From the NCBI GenBank assembly GCA_036005065.1, contig DASYQW010000011.1:1-48975 (forward strand): DNA of 48,975 bases, given 5' to 3'. Below, in pieces: positions 23,615 to 33,887 of this stretch. This stretch comes from Candidatus Methylomirabilota bacterium. Its GTDB lineage: Bacteria; Methylomirabilota; Methylomirabilia; Rokubacteriales; DASRDR01. The notes beneath the pieces are model-generated. The model did no database searches, was not told the DNA's origin, and saw nothing but the letters and a program-made list of their open reading frames with translations. A program made the translations under genes and the position numbers. How positions within the stretch are numbered: position 1 is the first letter of the stretch; the number at the start of each line of letters is the position of its first letter.

Positions 23615-25234
23615 ATGACCATCTTGGCTGGCCGGCGGTTCCGGGGCGGTCGTCGCCTGAGCGCGGGTCTGGTCTGGTCGCTCGCCGGCGCCCTGATGCT
23701 GGGCGCGCTCGCCGGCCCCGCCCTCGCCCAGAAGCGGGGCGGGACGCTGACGATCGTGCGGCCCACCGATCCCGTCTCCCTGGATCCGCAGCTCGAGACC
23801 ACGGCGCCGGGGGCCTGGGTCTACTACAACATCCTGGAGCCTCTCCTCACCCTCGACGAGAAGATGCAGGTCCAGCTCAAGCTGGCCGCGGCCTACGAGG
23901 TCCTGTCGCCGACGAAGGTCCGCTTCAAGCTGCGCCCGGGCGTGAAGTTCCACGATGGCACCCCGCTGAACGCCGCCGCTGTCAAGTTCACCTTCGAGCG
24001 CGCGCTCAAGGGAAGCCCGCCCGCCCGCTGGGCGAGCCTGGCCGGCTCGCTGGCCGGGGCCGAGGTCGTGGACGACCTCACCGTCGACGTCGTGACCAGC
24101 GAGCCCTATGGCCCGATCCTGAGAACGCTGGCGATGATCTACACCGGCATCGTCTCGCCCACCGCCGTGCAGAAGCTGGGAGCGGACTTCAGCCGGGCGC
24201 CGGTAGGGACCGGGCCCTTCAAGTTCGTCGAGTGGAAGACGAACACCCACGTCATCATCGAGCGCAACCCGGACTACTGGGGCGACAAGACGCCGCTCGA
24301 CCGCGTCGTCTTCAAGGTCGTGCCCGAGGAGGGCGCGCGGATGATCGCGCTCCAGACGGGCGACGCCGACATGGTGCTGCTCCCGTCGCCGCCGCAGCTG
24401 CCGGCGCTCAAGCGGGACCCGAAGTTCACCGTGCACGAGGTGGTGGGGGGCCGGGTGGTCTTCGTCGGGATGCACGCGGGGCTTCCGCCGCTCGACGACG
24501 TCCGTGTCCGCACGGCCCTGCTCTACGCGGTGGACCGGAAGGCGATCCTCGACAACATCATGGAGGGCTCGGCGGTGGCGGCGCGGGGGGTGCTGGCGCC
24601 GGGGGTGTTCGGCTTCAAGGACCTGCAGCTGGACCAGCTCTACCCGTTCGACCGGAGCCGGGCGAAGGCCCTGCTCGGGCAGGCGGGCTGGACGGCGGGG
24701 CCCGACGGGATCTTGACCAAGGGGGGCCAGCGGCTGAGTCTGACCTGGATCGCGGCGCGGGGGCGGTACCCGAAGGACGGGGAGATCACCGAGGCGGTGC
24801 AGGCGATGCTCCGGGAGGTGGGGGTCGAGGCCAAGGTGGAGTTCCGCGAGTGGGCGGCGGTGTTCACCCAGCTCCGGGGGGCCTCGCTGAACCAGCATCT
24901 CTTCACCCTGGGCTGGGTGACGACGAACGCGGACGCCGACTACTCGCTCTACGCCCTGTTTCACTCGAAACAGGTCCCGCCGACGGGCTGGAACACCTCG
25001 CGCTATGCCAACCCGCGGGTCGACACGCTGGTCGAGCAGGCGCGGCGGAGCCTGAACCAGGCGGAGCGCGAGAAGCTCTACGGGGAGGTCCAGGACATCC
25101 TGGCCAAGGAGATGGTCTGGATCCCCGTCTACAACACCAAGGAGATCGTGGTGACCCGCGCCCACGTGAAGGGCTTCACGGTCCATCCGGTGGAGTACAA
25201 CCTGGGGCTCTGGAAGACCTGGCTGGACAAGTAG
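23615..25234 (+). CDS. ABC transporter substrate-binding protein, dipeptide/nickel family 5
   Basis: A 539-residue periplasmic binding protein. The signal peptide ends AGPALA-QK at about residue 38. The family 5 pattern follows: GGTLTIVRPTDPVSLDPQ, LEPLLTLDEKMQVQL, KLRPGVKFHDGTPLNA, APVGTGPFKFVEW and RNPDYWGDKTPLDRVVFK. Ligand is unknown; such proteins bind oligopeptides, opines, nickel chelates or glycosides. AGGAGAGG precedes the ATG. It heads a transporter operon with two permeases. Confidence 0.93.
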   Translation: MTILAGRRFRGGRRLSAGLVWSLAGALMLGALAGPALAQKRGGTLTIVRPTDPVSLDPQLETTAPGAWVYYNILEPLLTLDEKMQVQLKLAAAYEVLSPTKVRFKLRPGVKFHDGTPLNAAAVKFTFERALKGSPPARWASLAGSLAGAEVVDDLTVDVVTSEPYGPILRTLAMIYTGIVSPTAVQKLGADFSRAPVGTGPFKFVEWKTNTHVIIERNPDYWGDKTPLDRVVFKVVPEEGARMIALQTGDADMVLLPSPPQLPALKRDPKFTVHEVVGGRVVFVGMHAGLPPLDDVRVRTALLYAVDRKAILDNIMEGSAVAARGVLAPGVFGFKDLQLDQLYPFDRSRAKALLGQAGWTAGPDGILTKGGQRLSLTWIAARGRYPKDGEITEAVQAMLREVGVEAKVEFREWAAVFTQLRGASLNQHLFTLGWVTTNADADYSLYALFHSKQVPPTGWNTSRYANPRVDTLVEQARRSLNQAEREKLYGEVQDILAKEMVWIPVYNTKEIVVTRAHVKGFTVHPVEYNLGLWKTWLDK

Positions 25235-25265
25235 CCCCCGGCTCCCGCTCGGCCCTGTCCCGGAC

Positions 25266-26189
25266 ATGCTCACGTTCATCGTCCGCCGTCTGCTGCTGGC
25301 CATCCCCGTGCTCCTCGGCGTCATCTTCGTCGTCATGCTGACGGTCGAGCTGATCCCCGGGGACGCGGTCACGCTCATGCTCGGCGAGCACGCGACCAAG
25401 GAGGCCGTCGAGAGGCTCCGCGACTTCCTGGGCCTGGACCGGCCGCTCCTGGCCCGTTACGGCCAGTACCTCGGGAAGCTCGTCCGCGGAGACCTCGGTC
25501 GGTCGATCCAGCAGAATCGCCCCGTCGTCGACGAGCTGGCCGAGGCGTGGCCGGCCACCGTCGAGTTGGCCGTGGCCGCGCTCCTGCTGGCGGCGGCCGT
25601 GGGGGTCGCGGCCGGCATCGTCTCGGCCGTGTGGCCGAACTCGCTGTTCGACGCGGTGGCGCGGCTGGGATCGCTGTTCGGCCTGTCGATGCCCGTCTTC
25701 TGGACCGGCCTCGTCCTCATCGTCGTCTTCGCGCTGTGGCTTCCGTGGTTCCCGGTCGGCGGAAGCGGTTCCGCCTCGCATCTCGTGCTGCCCGCCGTCA
25801 CGCTCGCCCTTCCTTCGATTGCCATGATCGCGCGCATGACGCGCTCGAGCGTGCTGGAGGTCCTGCGGGAGGACTACGTCCGGACCGCCCGGGCCAAGGG
25901 CGTCCGGGAGCAGTGGGTGGTGATGAAGCACGCCCTCCGGAACGCGACGATCCCGATCCTCACGCTGGTCGGGCTCCAGGCGGGCCAGCTTCTGGGGGGC
26001 GCGGTCCTCACCGAGACGGTCTTCGCCTGGCCGGGGCTCGGCCGCCTCATGGTGAAGGCGATCTTCGCCCGCGACTACATCCTGCTCCAGGGCGCCGTGC
26101 TCGTCTTCGCGCTCGCCTTCGTGGTCGTGAACCTGCTCGTGGACCTGTCGTACGGGGCTCTGGACCCGCGGATCTCCCGTCAGGGCTGA
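25266..26189 (+). CDS. ABC transporter permease, DppB type
   Basis: A 307-residue inner-membrane permease with six predicted helices. The N-terminus TFIVRRLLLAIPVLLGV is typical of DppB/OppB. The EAA loop is in DYVRTARAKGVREQWVVMKH, which contacts the ATPase. It forms the channel with the DppC-type permease encoded at 26975, from which it is separated by an SDR gene. Confidence 0.93.
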   Translation: MLTFIVRRLLLAIPVLLGVIFVVMLTVELIPGDAVTLMLGEHATKEAVERLRDFLGLDRPLLARYGQYLGKLVRGDLGRSIQQNRPVVDELAEAWPATVELAVAALLLAAAVGVAAGIVSAVWPNSLFDAVARLGSLFGLSMPVFWTGLVLIVVFALWLPWFPVGGSGSASHLVLPAVTLALPSIAMIARMTRSSVLEVLREDYVRTARAKGVREQWVVMKHALRNATIPILTLVGLQAGQLLGGAVLTETVFAWPGLGRLMVKAIFARDYILLQGAVLVFALAFVVVNLLVDLSYGALDPRISRQG

Positions 26190-26192
26190 ACG

Positions 26193-26978
26193 ATGGGAGC
26201 CGAGCGTCTCGCCGGTCGCGTCGCCATCGTGACGGGCGCCGCCCACGGGATCGGGCGGGCCATCTGCGTCGAGCTGGCCCGAGCCGGGGCATCGGTCTGG
26301 GCCTGCGACGTCCTGGACGAGGAGCTGGCCGGCACCCGGCGCGCGGTCGAGGAGGGCACGGGCCGGCCCTGCCGGACCGCGCTGGTCGACGTCACCGACC
26401 CGGCTCGGGTCACCGCCTTCGTCGACGAGGGGGCGGGCCCCGAGGGTCGGGTCGACATCCTCGTGAACACCGCCGGGGGCGTGGCCGGCCAGACGATGCG
26501 CCCGGTCGAGGAGGTCTCGGACGCCGACTGGCACCGCATCTTCGCCATCAACCTGGACGGGGCCTTCCACTTCACGCGAGCCGTCGCCCCGCGGATGAAG
26601 GCCGGCCGCCGCGGGAGCATCGTCAACATCTCCTCGGGAGCCGGGCGCTCCCACAGCCTCACCGGCATCCAGGCTTACGCGAGCGCCAAGGCCGGTCTCA
26701 TCGGGTTCACCCGGCAGACGGCCCGCGAGCTCGGGCCCTACGGGATCCGGGTCAACTGCGTCGCGCCGGGATTCATCCGGTCCAACCCGGCCTCCGAGCG
26801 CCAGTGGCAGGCCATGGGCGAGGAAGGGCAGCGGCGGCTCCTGGAGTCGCTCGCGCTCCGGCGCCTGGGGCAGCCGGAAGAGGTCGCCCGGGTCGTGGTG
26901 TTCTTCGCCTCCGACGACGCCGCCTACGTCACGGGGCAGACCATCAGCGCGGATGGCGGCCACTGGATGCTCGGATGA
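26193..26978 (+). CDS. Short-chain dehydrogenase/reductase inserted in the ABC operon
   Basis: A 261-residue classical SDR. The cofactor motif TGAAHGIGRAI lies at about residues 14-24, NTAGG at about 88-92, and the active-site Ser, Tyr and Lys in NISSGAG and YASAKAG. The C-terminus YVTGQTISADGGHW is typical of FabG-like enzymes. It starts 3 bases after one permease and its stop overlaps the other (ATGA), so its substrate may be the transported compound. Confidence 0.92.
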   Translation: MGAERLAGRVAIVTGAAHGIGRAICVELARAGASVWACDVLDEELAGTRRAVEEGTGRPCRTALVDVTDPARVTAFVDEGAGPEGRVDILVNTAGGVAGQTMRPVEEVSDADWHRIFAINLDGAFHFTRAVAPRMKAGRRGSIVNISSGAGRSHSLTGIQAYASAKAGLIGFTRQTARELGPYGIRVNCVAPGFIRSNPASERQWQAMGEEGQRRLLESLALRRLGQPEEVARVVVFFASDDAAYVTGQTISADGGHWMLG

Positions 26979-27880
26979 GCGCCGGGCCCGTGGCTGGCGT
27001 CGCAGTGGCGGCGCTGCCGGCGGTCGAGCGGCGGGGCGCGACCCTCCTCGGAGACGCCTGGCGCCGCTTTTGCCGAAACCGCCTCGCCCTGATCGGCCTC
27101 GCGGTCGTCACCGTGCTCCTGGCCGCGGCGGTGTTCGCGCCCTGGCTGGCGCCCTACGATCCCGGGAAGCAGAGCCTCTTCGAGAAGCGGGCCCGCCCGG
27201 GCGCGAAGTACGTGCTGGGGGCCGACGAGTTCGGGCGCGACATCCTCTCCCGCGTGATCTACGGAAGCCGGGTCGCCTTGCTGGTGGGCACGCTCTCGGT
27301 GGCCATCGCGCTGCTGGCGGGCCTCGCCCTCGGGAGCCTGGCCGGGTTCGTCGGCGGGTGGGTCGATGCCACGGTCATGCGTGGGATCGAGGTGTTGCTG
27401 GCCTTCCCGTACCTCCTCCTCGCCATCGCCGTCGTGTCGGCCCTGGGCCCCGGCGCCCTCAACACCACGATTGCCGTCGGGATCTGGGGCGCGCCGCCGG
27501 TCACGCGCATCGTTCGCGGCTCGGTGCTGGCGTTGAAGGAGACCGAGTACGTCAGCGCGGCCCGGGCGCTGGGAGCGCCGAGCCTGATGCTGATCGGCCG
27601 GCACATCCTCCCGAACGTCCTGCCGACGGTCGTCGTCTACGGAACGCTCTTCATGGCGAACGCGATCCTGGTCGAGGCGGCCCTGTCGTTCCTGGGACTC
27701 GGGGTCCAGCCCCCGACGCCGTCGTGGGGTCTCATGGTGTCGATGGGCCGCGACGTTCTCCTGGTGGCGCCCCACGTCGCGACCATCCCGGGGCTCGCCA
27801 TCATGGTCGCCGTCCTCGGCTTCAACCTGGTGGGCGACGGCCTCCGCGACGCCCTCGACCCCCGCCTGCGCGGCGCCTGA
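26975..27880 (+). CDS. ABC transporter permease, DppC type
   Basis: A 301-residue permease. DppC/OppC features are FCRNRLALIGLAVVTVLLAAA for helix 1, the LGADEFGRDILSRVIYGSRV block, and the EAA loop ETEYVSAARALGAPSLMLIGRHILPN. The ATG overlaps the SDR stop. It is the last gene of the operon; no ATP-binding subunit follows, as the next gene converges after 12 bases. Confidence 0.93.
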   Translation: MSAGPVAGVAVAALPAVERRGATLLGDAWRRFCRNRLALIGLAVVTVLLAAAVFAPWLAPYDPGKQSLFEKRARPGAKYVLGADEFGRDILSRVIYGSRVALLVGTLSVAIALLAGLALGSLAGFVGGWVDATVMRGIEVLLAFPYLLLAIAVVSALGPGALNTTIAVGIWGAPPVTRIVRGSVLALKETEYVSAARALGAPSLMLIGRHILPNVLPTVVVYGTLFMANAILVEAALSFLGLGVQPPTPSWGLMVSMGRDVLLVAPHVATIPGLAIMVAVLGFNLVGDGLRDALDPRLRGA

Positions 27881-27892
27881 AGCGCCTTCCCG

Positions 27893-29491
27893 TCAAGACC
27901 GTCGGAGCACCCGGCCCGGCAGGCTGCCGGTGTGCTCGCCGTCGCGGATCACCAGGCGGCCGTTGACCAGGACGTGCTCGATGCCGCGGGGGTACTGGTG
28001 GGGCGCCTCGTACGTCGCCCGGTCCTCCACCGTGCGCGGGTCGAAGACCACGAGGTCCGCCCGGGCGCCGACCCGGATCACGCCCCGGTCCGCGAGTCCC
28101 AGCCGTCGGGCGGGAAGCCCCGTCATCTTGTAGATCGCCTGCTCGAGCGCGAGGACGCCCTCGTCCCGGCTGTAGCGGCCGAGCACCCGCGGAAAGGTGC
28201 CGTAGTTACGCGGATGCGGCATCCCCTGCGCGAGCTCGCCGGAGGCCGCGAGCGCTGACCCGTCGGAGCCGATCATCACCTGGGGGTGGGCCAGCACGCG
28301 CCGGACGTCCGCCTCGTCGAGCTGGAAGAGGATCATGGACGCCTTGCCGCGCTCCGCCTCGATCAGCCGGAGCGCCGCCTCGGACGGCGCCAGGCCCCAG
28401 GCCCGGCCGAGCTCCGAGAGGCGCCGCCCTTCCGCGTCGCGGCGGGTCGGGGCGTAGGCGATCATGATCGCGTCCCAGCCCACGTTGGCCGCGAAGTTCT
28501 CGCGGCTGCCGGTCCCGGCCTCGACCTCGGCCGTGATCCGGGCGCGCGTCGTGGAGTCGGCCAGGCGCGCCAGGGTCGCCTCGATGCCGCCCTCCAGCGC
28601 CCAGTCGGGCAGCAGGGTGCGAAGCGTGGTGCTCGAGGCCGTGTAGGGGTAGGCGTCGGCCGTGACGTCGAGGCCGTCCGCCCGGGCGCCGTCGATGAGC
28701 GCGAGGGCCTCCGTCACCTTGCCCCAGTGGAGGCGCCCCGCCGCCTTGAGATGGCTCACCTCGACCGGCAGCCCGCCCTCGCGGCCGATCCGGATCGCCT
28801 CGCTGACGGCGTCGAGCAGCGTCGTTCCCTCGCCGCGGATGTGGCTCGCGTAGAAGCCGCCCCCGCGCGCCGCCACGCGCGCCAGCTCCACGATCTCGCC
28901 CGTGTCGGCGAACGAGCCCGGGGCGTAGATGAGCCCGGTGGACAGGCCCCAGGCGCCGCCCTCCAGGCTTTCCGCCACCAGCCGGCGCATCGTGTCGAGC
29001 TCGGCAGCGGTGGGGGGACGGCGGGCGAACCCCATCGCCGCGATGCGGAGCGTTCCATGCCCCACCAGCTGGACCACGTTGAGGGCGCAGCCGTCCCCCT
29101 CGAAGCGGTCGAGGTACTCGCCGACCGAACGCCACGAGAGGTCGAGGCCCGGCGGAATGTAGAGGGCGAAGCCCCGGAGATCCTCCCGGAAGGCCGGGTT
29201 GACCGGGGCCGGCGAGAAGCCGCAGTTCCCCACTACCTCGGTGGTGACGCCTTGCCGGATCTTGGACTCGGCTCGGCGGTTGCCCCAGAGCCGCCAGTCG
29301 GAATGGGAGTGCATGTCGATGAACCCCGGCGCCAGCGTGCGGCCGTGAGCGGGGAGGGTGAGCCCGGCCGGCTCGCGCGCGAGGTCACCGACCGCGGCGA
29401 TCATCGCGTCGCGGATCCCCACGTCGGCCTGGAACCCCGGAGCGCCGGTCCCGTCGACGACGGTGGCGCCCTCGATCTTGGCGTCGAGCAT
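27893..29491 (-). CDS. D-aminoacylase (N-acyl-D-amino-acid deacylase) family amidohydrolase
   Basis: A 532-residue metal-dependent hydrolase. The metal motif is GFIDMHSHSDW; VVGNCGFSPAP, VSHLKAAG and IGSDGSAL match the D-aminoacylase/AgaA group, with the Cys after Asn in the NCG motif being a zinc ligand in this family. It removes acyl groups from N-acyl-D-amino acids or processes related imides. ATG 29491 starts MLDAKIEGATVVDGTG, the usual N-terminus. It converges with the dipeptide-type transporter, which might import the substrate. Confidence 0.9.
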   Translation of the reverse strand: MLDAKIEGATVVDGTGAPGFQADVGIRDAMIAAVGDLAREPAGLTLPAHGRTLAPGFIDMHSHSDWRLWGNRRAESKIRQGVTTEVVGNCGFSPAPVNPAFREDLRGFALYIPPGLDLSWRSVGEYLDRFEGDGCALNVVQLVGHGTLRIAAMGFARRPPTAAELDTMRRLVAESLEGGAWGLSTGLIYAPGSFADTGEIVELARVAARGGGFYASHIRGEGTTLLDAVSEAIRIGREGGLPVEVSHLKAAGRLHWGKVTEALALIDGARADGLDVTADAYPYTASSTTLRTLLPDWALEGGIEATLARLADSTTRARITAEVEAGTGSRENFAANVGWDAIMIAYAPTRRDAEGRRLSELGRAWGLAPSEAALRLIEAERGKASMILFQLDEADVRRVLAHPQVMIGSDGSALAASGELAQGMPHPRNYGTFPRVLGRYSRDEGVLALEQAIYKMTGLPARRLGLADRGVIRVGARADLVVFDPRTVEDRATYEAPHQYPRGIEHVLVNGRLVIRDGEHTGSLPGRVLRRS

Positions 29492-29596
29492 GCGCGGGTA
29501 TCCTCGGCCGCCGGCCCGGGTCCCGTCAAGGCCCCGCGACGACGGTTCGCGTGGTCCCTCCGGCTTACGGTATCCTCGGATCAGGAGGATCCCACC

Positions 29597-30214
29597 ATGC
29601 AGGAGCCCGGGCGTGACACCGTCGCCGAACGCCTGACCCGCCTCGAGCGCGAGAACCGCCGTCTCAAGCACATGGTCGCGGCCGGCCTCGTCGGGTTGGT
29701 GGCCGTCCTCCTGATGGGGCAGGCCCCGGTGGCTCAGGCGCCGAGGATCGTGGAGGCCGAGCGCTTCGTGCTCCGGGATCCGAGCGGAAACGTCCGCGCC
29801 ACGCTGAGCGTGACGTCGGAGGGGGGAACCGGCCTGAGCCTCATGAACAAGGACGGCACCGTCGGCGCCCTGCTGGTGACGGTCGACGCGGGCTCGGCGC
29901 TCGCGCTGGGCGATCCCCATGGGGCCGTGCGGATCGAGCTCGGAAAGACGGCGGAGGCCTGGGGCCTGAGCCTGCGCGACCCCCGCGACGTCCCGCGCGC
30001 CAAGCTCCTCGCCCGGGAGACCGGCTCGCATCTGGAGCTGTTCGACGCGAAGGGCATACGGAGGGTGTCGCTGCCGGCCGTCTCCACGGCTACCAGGGGG
30101 GCTGCCGCGCCCGAGGCCCGGACGCCACCGGGGAAGCCGAAGGCGCCGGGTGCGGCGCCACGCGCCACGCCCCGGCCGGAGGCTCCGCCGGCCCCGCCGC
30201 CCTTGACCCGCTGA
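29597..30214 (+). CDS. Membrane-anchored protein with short repeated beta motifs, unknown function
   Basis: A 205-residue protein. An N-terminal heptad-like helix (ERLTRLERENRRLKHM) leads into one membrane segment at about residues 26-44. The exposed part has four related units: VLRDPSGNVRATLSV, ALGDPHGAVRIELG, SLRDPRDVPRAKLLA and ELFDAKGIRRVSL, spaced about 25-30 residues. This suggests a beta-repeat fold with a D-x-x-G-x-x-R turn. The tail is Pro/Ala-rich. No family name is certain. AGGAGG lies 8 bases before the ATG. Confidence 0.7.
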   Translation: MQEPGRDTVAERLTRLERENRRLKHMVAAGLVGLVAVLLMGQAPVAQAPRIVEAERFVLRDPSGNVRATLSVTSEGGTGLSLMNKDGTVGALLVTVDAGSALALGDPHGAVRIELGKTAEAWGLSLRDPRDVPRAKLLARETGSHLELFDAKGIRRVSLPAVSTATRGAAAPEARTPPGKPKAPGAAPRATPRPEAPPAPPPLTR

Positions 30215-30236
30215 CGACCCCGCGCCTCGGCGCTCG

Positions 30237-30269
30237 AAAAAAAATGCGCGGGGCGTGGCTCGCCCCGCG
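30237..30269 (-). terminator. Intrinsic terminator on the minus strand
   Basis: A 9-base-pair perfect stem (CGCGGGGCG 30247-30255 with CGCCCCGCG 30261-30269, loop of 5) is followed on the minus strand by CA and eight T (30244-30237). It is a textbook terminator for leftward transcription, but no leftward gene is present for about 6 kb to its right. Confidence 0.75.
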
Positions 30270-30338
30270 GACGATCTCCGTGTCAGCTTGCCGACACCCT
30301 CGAGGGGAAGGCCCGCCCCGCGTGCTATCATCGCAGCC

Positions 30339-30902
30339 ATGGGTCCCGGGCACGAAGCCTCGCGGAACGTGATCCTGGTGGGCTTCATGGGTGCAGGGAA
30401 GTCCACGGTCGGGCGCGTCCTCGCCCGCCGGCTCGGCCTCTGCTTCGTCGAGACCGACGACATGATCACCGGCGGGGAGGGGAGGTCGATCCCCCAGATC
30501 TTCGCCGAGCACGGCGAGACCTACTTCCGGATGCTCGAGGCCGCCGCCATGGACGCCCTGATGGACAAGCACGGGCACGTGATCGCCACCGGCGGAGGCC
30601 TCCCGTGCCGCCCCGGCGCGATGGAGCGCTTGAAGGCGCTCGGCACCGTCGTCTGGTTGGCAGCCGACTTCGACGCGCTCTACCAGCGGGCCGGCCGCGT
30701 CGGCAGCCGGCCGATGCTGGCCGGCCGCTCCCGCGACGAGGTCGCGGCGCTCTACGAGACGCGCAAGAGCTGCTACAGCCAGGCGCACCTCGCGATCGAG
30801 ACGACGCGCCTCGGCGTCGACGCCGTGGTGAGCCGGATCCTGCGCCACCTGCGCGAGCGCGGCCGCCGGGTGACGCCTGGGGTGGCGAGGCCCGTCCCGT
30901 GA
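30339..30902 (+). CDS. aroK: Shikimate kinase
   Basis: A 187-residue P-loop kinase. Walker A is GFMGAGKST, the substrate-binding Asp and Arg are in ETDDMI and ETYFRMLE, the glycine motif is ATGGGLPCRP, and the lid Arg lies in SRPMLAGRSRDEV. It phosphorylates shikimate in chorismate synthesis. ATG 30339 gives a normal length. The stop overlaps the next GTG, joining it unusually to a methionine/folate enzyme rather than to aro genes. Confidence 0.93.
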   Translation: MGPGHEASRNVILVGFMGAGKSTVGRVLARRLGLCFVETDDMITGGEGRSIPQIFAEHGETYFRMLEAAAMDALMDKHGHVIATGGGLPCRPGAMERLKALGTVVWLAADFDALYQRAGRVGSRPMLAGRSRDEVAALYETRKSCYSQAHLAIETTRLGVDAVVSRILRHLRERGRRVTPGVARPVP

Positions 30903-32755
30903 GCCATCCGCTGCTCGAGCGACTGGCGGAGGGCCCGCTCCTCGCCGACGGGGCGATGGGCACCATGCTCTACGCCCGCGGCGCCCCCCTGGACGCCTGC
31001 TTCGACGTGCTGAACCTGCACGATCGGAAGGTCGTCCAGTCGATCCACGGGGAATACCTCAGCGCCGGCGCCGACCTCCTCGAGACGAACACGTTCGGCG
31101 CCAACCGCTTCAAGCTGGGCGTCCATGGTCTCGAGGGCCGGGCCCGCGAGATCAACCGCGAGGGGGCCCGCCTGGCCCGCGACGTCCGCGAGACGATGGG
31201 GCGCGACGTCTTCGTGCTCGGGTCGGTGGGACCGCTCGGCAAGTACCTCACCCCGCTCGGCACCGTGACCGAAGAGGAGGCCCTGGCGGCCTTCCGCGAG
31301 CAGGCCGAAGGGCTCCTCGAGGGCGGCGTCGACGGCTTCGTCGTCGAGACCTTCTCGGACCTGCGCGAGATCGGACTGGCCGTCCAGGCCATCCGGGCGG
31401 TGTCGGCCGACCTTCCCGTCATCGCCCAGATGGCGTTCAACGAGGACCGTGTGACCTTCGTGGGCCACGCGCCGGCCGACGTGGCGCGCGAGCTCCGGAC
31501 GCTACCGGTCCAGCTCATCGGCGCCAACTGCTCGGTCGGCTCGAGCGTGCTCTACGACGTCCTGGTCCTCCTCCAGCAGGCGGCGCCCGAGCGCCCGATC
31601 GCCATTCAGCCGAACGCCGGCCTGCCGAGCCGGGTCGGCGAGCGGCTCATCTACCTCTCGTCGCCGACGTACATGGCGGACTACGCGGGGCGCATGCTCG
31701 ACGCCGGGGCCCGGCTGGTGGGCGGCTGCTGCGGGACGACGCCGGCTCACGTCCGGGCCATGCGCGAGGCCGTGGATCGCCACGTCCCCGACGCCGCCCG
31801 CGCGCGGCGTGGCATCTTCATCACCCCGGCGGCGAGCCTGGCCGCCGAGGCGGCCCCCGTCGGCGCCACGGCCGAGCCCACCCGGCTCGAAGCGCGGCTC
31901 ATGGCGCGGGAGTTCCTGGTCACCGTGGAGCTCGACCCGCCGCGCGGGCACAACATCGAGAAGCTCGTTCAGGGGGCCAAGCTCCTGGCCGAGCGCGGCG
32001 TCGAGGTGGTCGACATCAATGACGGCTCGCTGGGGCGCGTCCGGATGTCCGTGCTGCCGACCGCGATCGTGGTGCGGGAAGCGACCGGCCTCGACATCAA
32101 CATGCACTTCACCTGTCGCGATCGGAACCTGATGGGCATCCAGGCGGATCTCCTGGGGGCCCACGCCCTCGGCATCCGGAACATCCTGGCCATGACCGGC
32201 GATCCGCCCCGAGCCGGCGACTACGTCAACGCCACCGCCGTGTTCGACGTCGACGCCATCGGGCTCGTGCGGATCGTCAAGGGGATGAACGGGGGCGTGG
32301 ACGCGACCGGGAACTCGATCGGGGAGCCCACGGCCTTCGTGATCGGGGTCGCCCTCGACCCCGGGGCGCCGGACCCGGAGCGGGAGGCCGATCGGTTTCG
32401 CCAGAAGGTCGAGGCCGGCGCCAGCTGGGCCCAGACCCAGCCGATCTACAACCTGGCCCAGCTCGAGCGCTTCCTCTCGCGGCTCGGCCGGGTCCCGGTC
32501 CCGATCGTGGTGGGGATCCTGCCCCTCCATTCCTGGCGTCACGCGGAGTTCCTCCACAACGAAGTACCCGGGATCAGCATTCCCGATGCGGTCCGCGCCC
32601 GCCTCCGACAGGCCGGCGATCATGCCCTGCGTGTCGGGATCGAGACCGCCCAGGACATCCTGGCCGAGGTGCGCGGCCGCTACGCCGGGGCCTACCTCAT
32701 GCCGTCGTTCGGGCGCTTCGAGGTGGTCGCCGAGGTCCTCGACGTCCTCCGCTGA
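30899..32755 (+). CDS. Bifunctional homocysteine S-methyltransferase / methylenetetrahydrofolate reductase
   Basis: A 618-residue fusion of the YitJ type. Residues 1-300 are a homocysteine methyltransferase barrel with LADGAMGTMLYARG, LLETNTFGANRFKLG and the zinc cysteines in GANCSVGS and GGCCGTTPAH. Residues about 325-615 are a MetF-type reductase (FLVTVELDPPRGHN, HFTCRDRN, ILAMTGDPP, GASWAQTQPIYN). It could both make 5-methyltetrahydrofolate and methylate homocysteine. The start is GTG at 30899 in overlap with aroK. No B12-binding domain is fused; the separate corrinoid protein at 13726 could supply one. Confidence 0.92.
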   Translation: MSHPLLERLAEGPLLADGAMGTMLYARGAPLDACFDVLNLHDRKVVQSIHGEYLSAGADLLETNTFGANRFKLGVHGLEGRAREINREGARLARDVRETMGRDVFVLGSVGPLGKYLTPLGTVTEEEALAAFREQAEGLLEGGVDGFVVETFSDLREIGLAVQAIRAVSADLPVIAQMAFNEDRVTFVGHAPADVARELRTLPVQLIGANCSVGSSVLYDVLVLLQQAAPERPIAIQPNAGLPSRVGERLIYLSSPTYMADYAGRMLDAGARLVGGCCGTTPAHVRAMREAVDRHVPDAARARRGIFITPAASLAAEAAPVGATAEPTRLEARLMAREFLVTVELDPPRGHNIEKLVQGAKLLAERGVEVVDINDGSLGRVRMSVLPTAIVVREATGLDINMHFTCRDRNLMGIQADLLGAHALGIRNILAMTGDPPRAGDYVNATAVFDVDAIGLVRIVKGMNGGVDATGNSIGEPTAFVIGVALDPGAPDPEREADRFRQKVEAGASWAQTQPIYNLAQLERFLSRLGRVPVPIVVGILPLHSWRHAEFLHNEVPGISIPDAVRARLRQAGDHALRVGIETAQDILAEVRGRYAGAYLMPSFGRFEVVAEVLDVLR

Positions 32756-32789
32756 CGCCTCCCCTGGCGCGGCCGGGTTTGACATCCCC

Positions 32790-32820
32790 GTGACAACCAC
32801 TCGCCGGCCGGGCGTACACT
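32790..32820 (+). promoter_or_regulatory. Possible promoter for msrPQ
   Basis: TGACAA (32791-32796) and TACACT (32815-32820) are 18 bases apart; a better TTGACA at 32779 is too far from the -10. The start codon follows at 32857 after GGGAGGAGG. Confidence 0.4.
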
Positions 32821-32856
32821 CGTAGGAGACGGATCCCAGACAGGGAGGAGGTCTCG

Positions 32857-33828
<972 letters not shown>

Positions 33829-33887
33829 ACCCGGGGGCCGGGCCGCCCACCGAGCCGGGTGGCGGGCCGACGACTGAGGACGACGGG

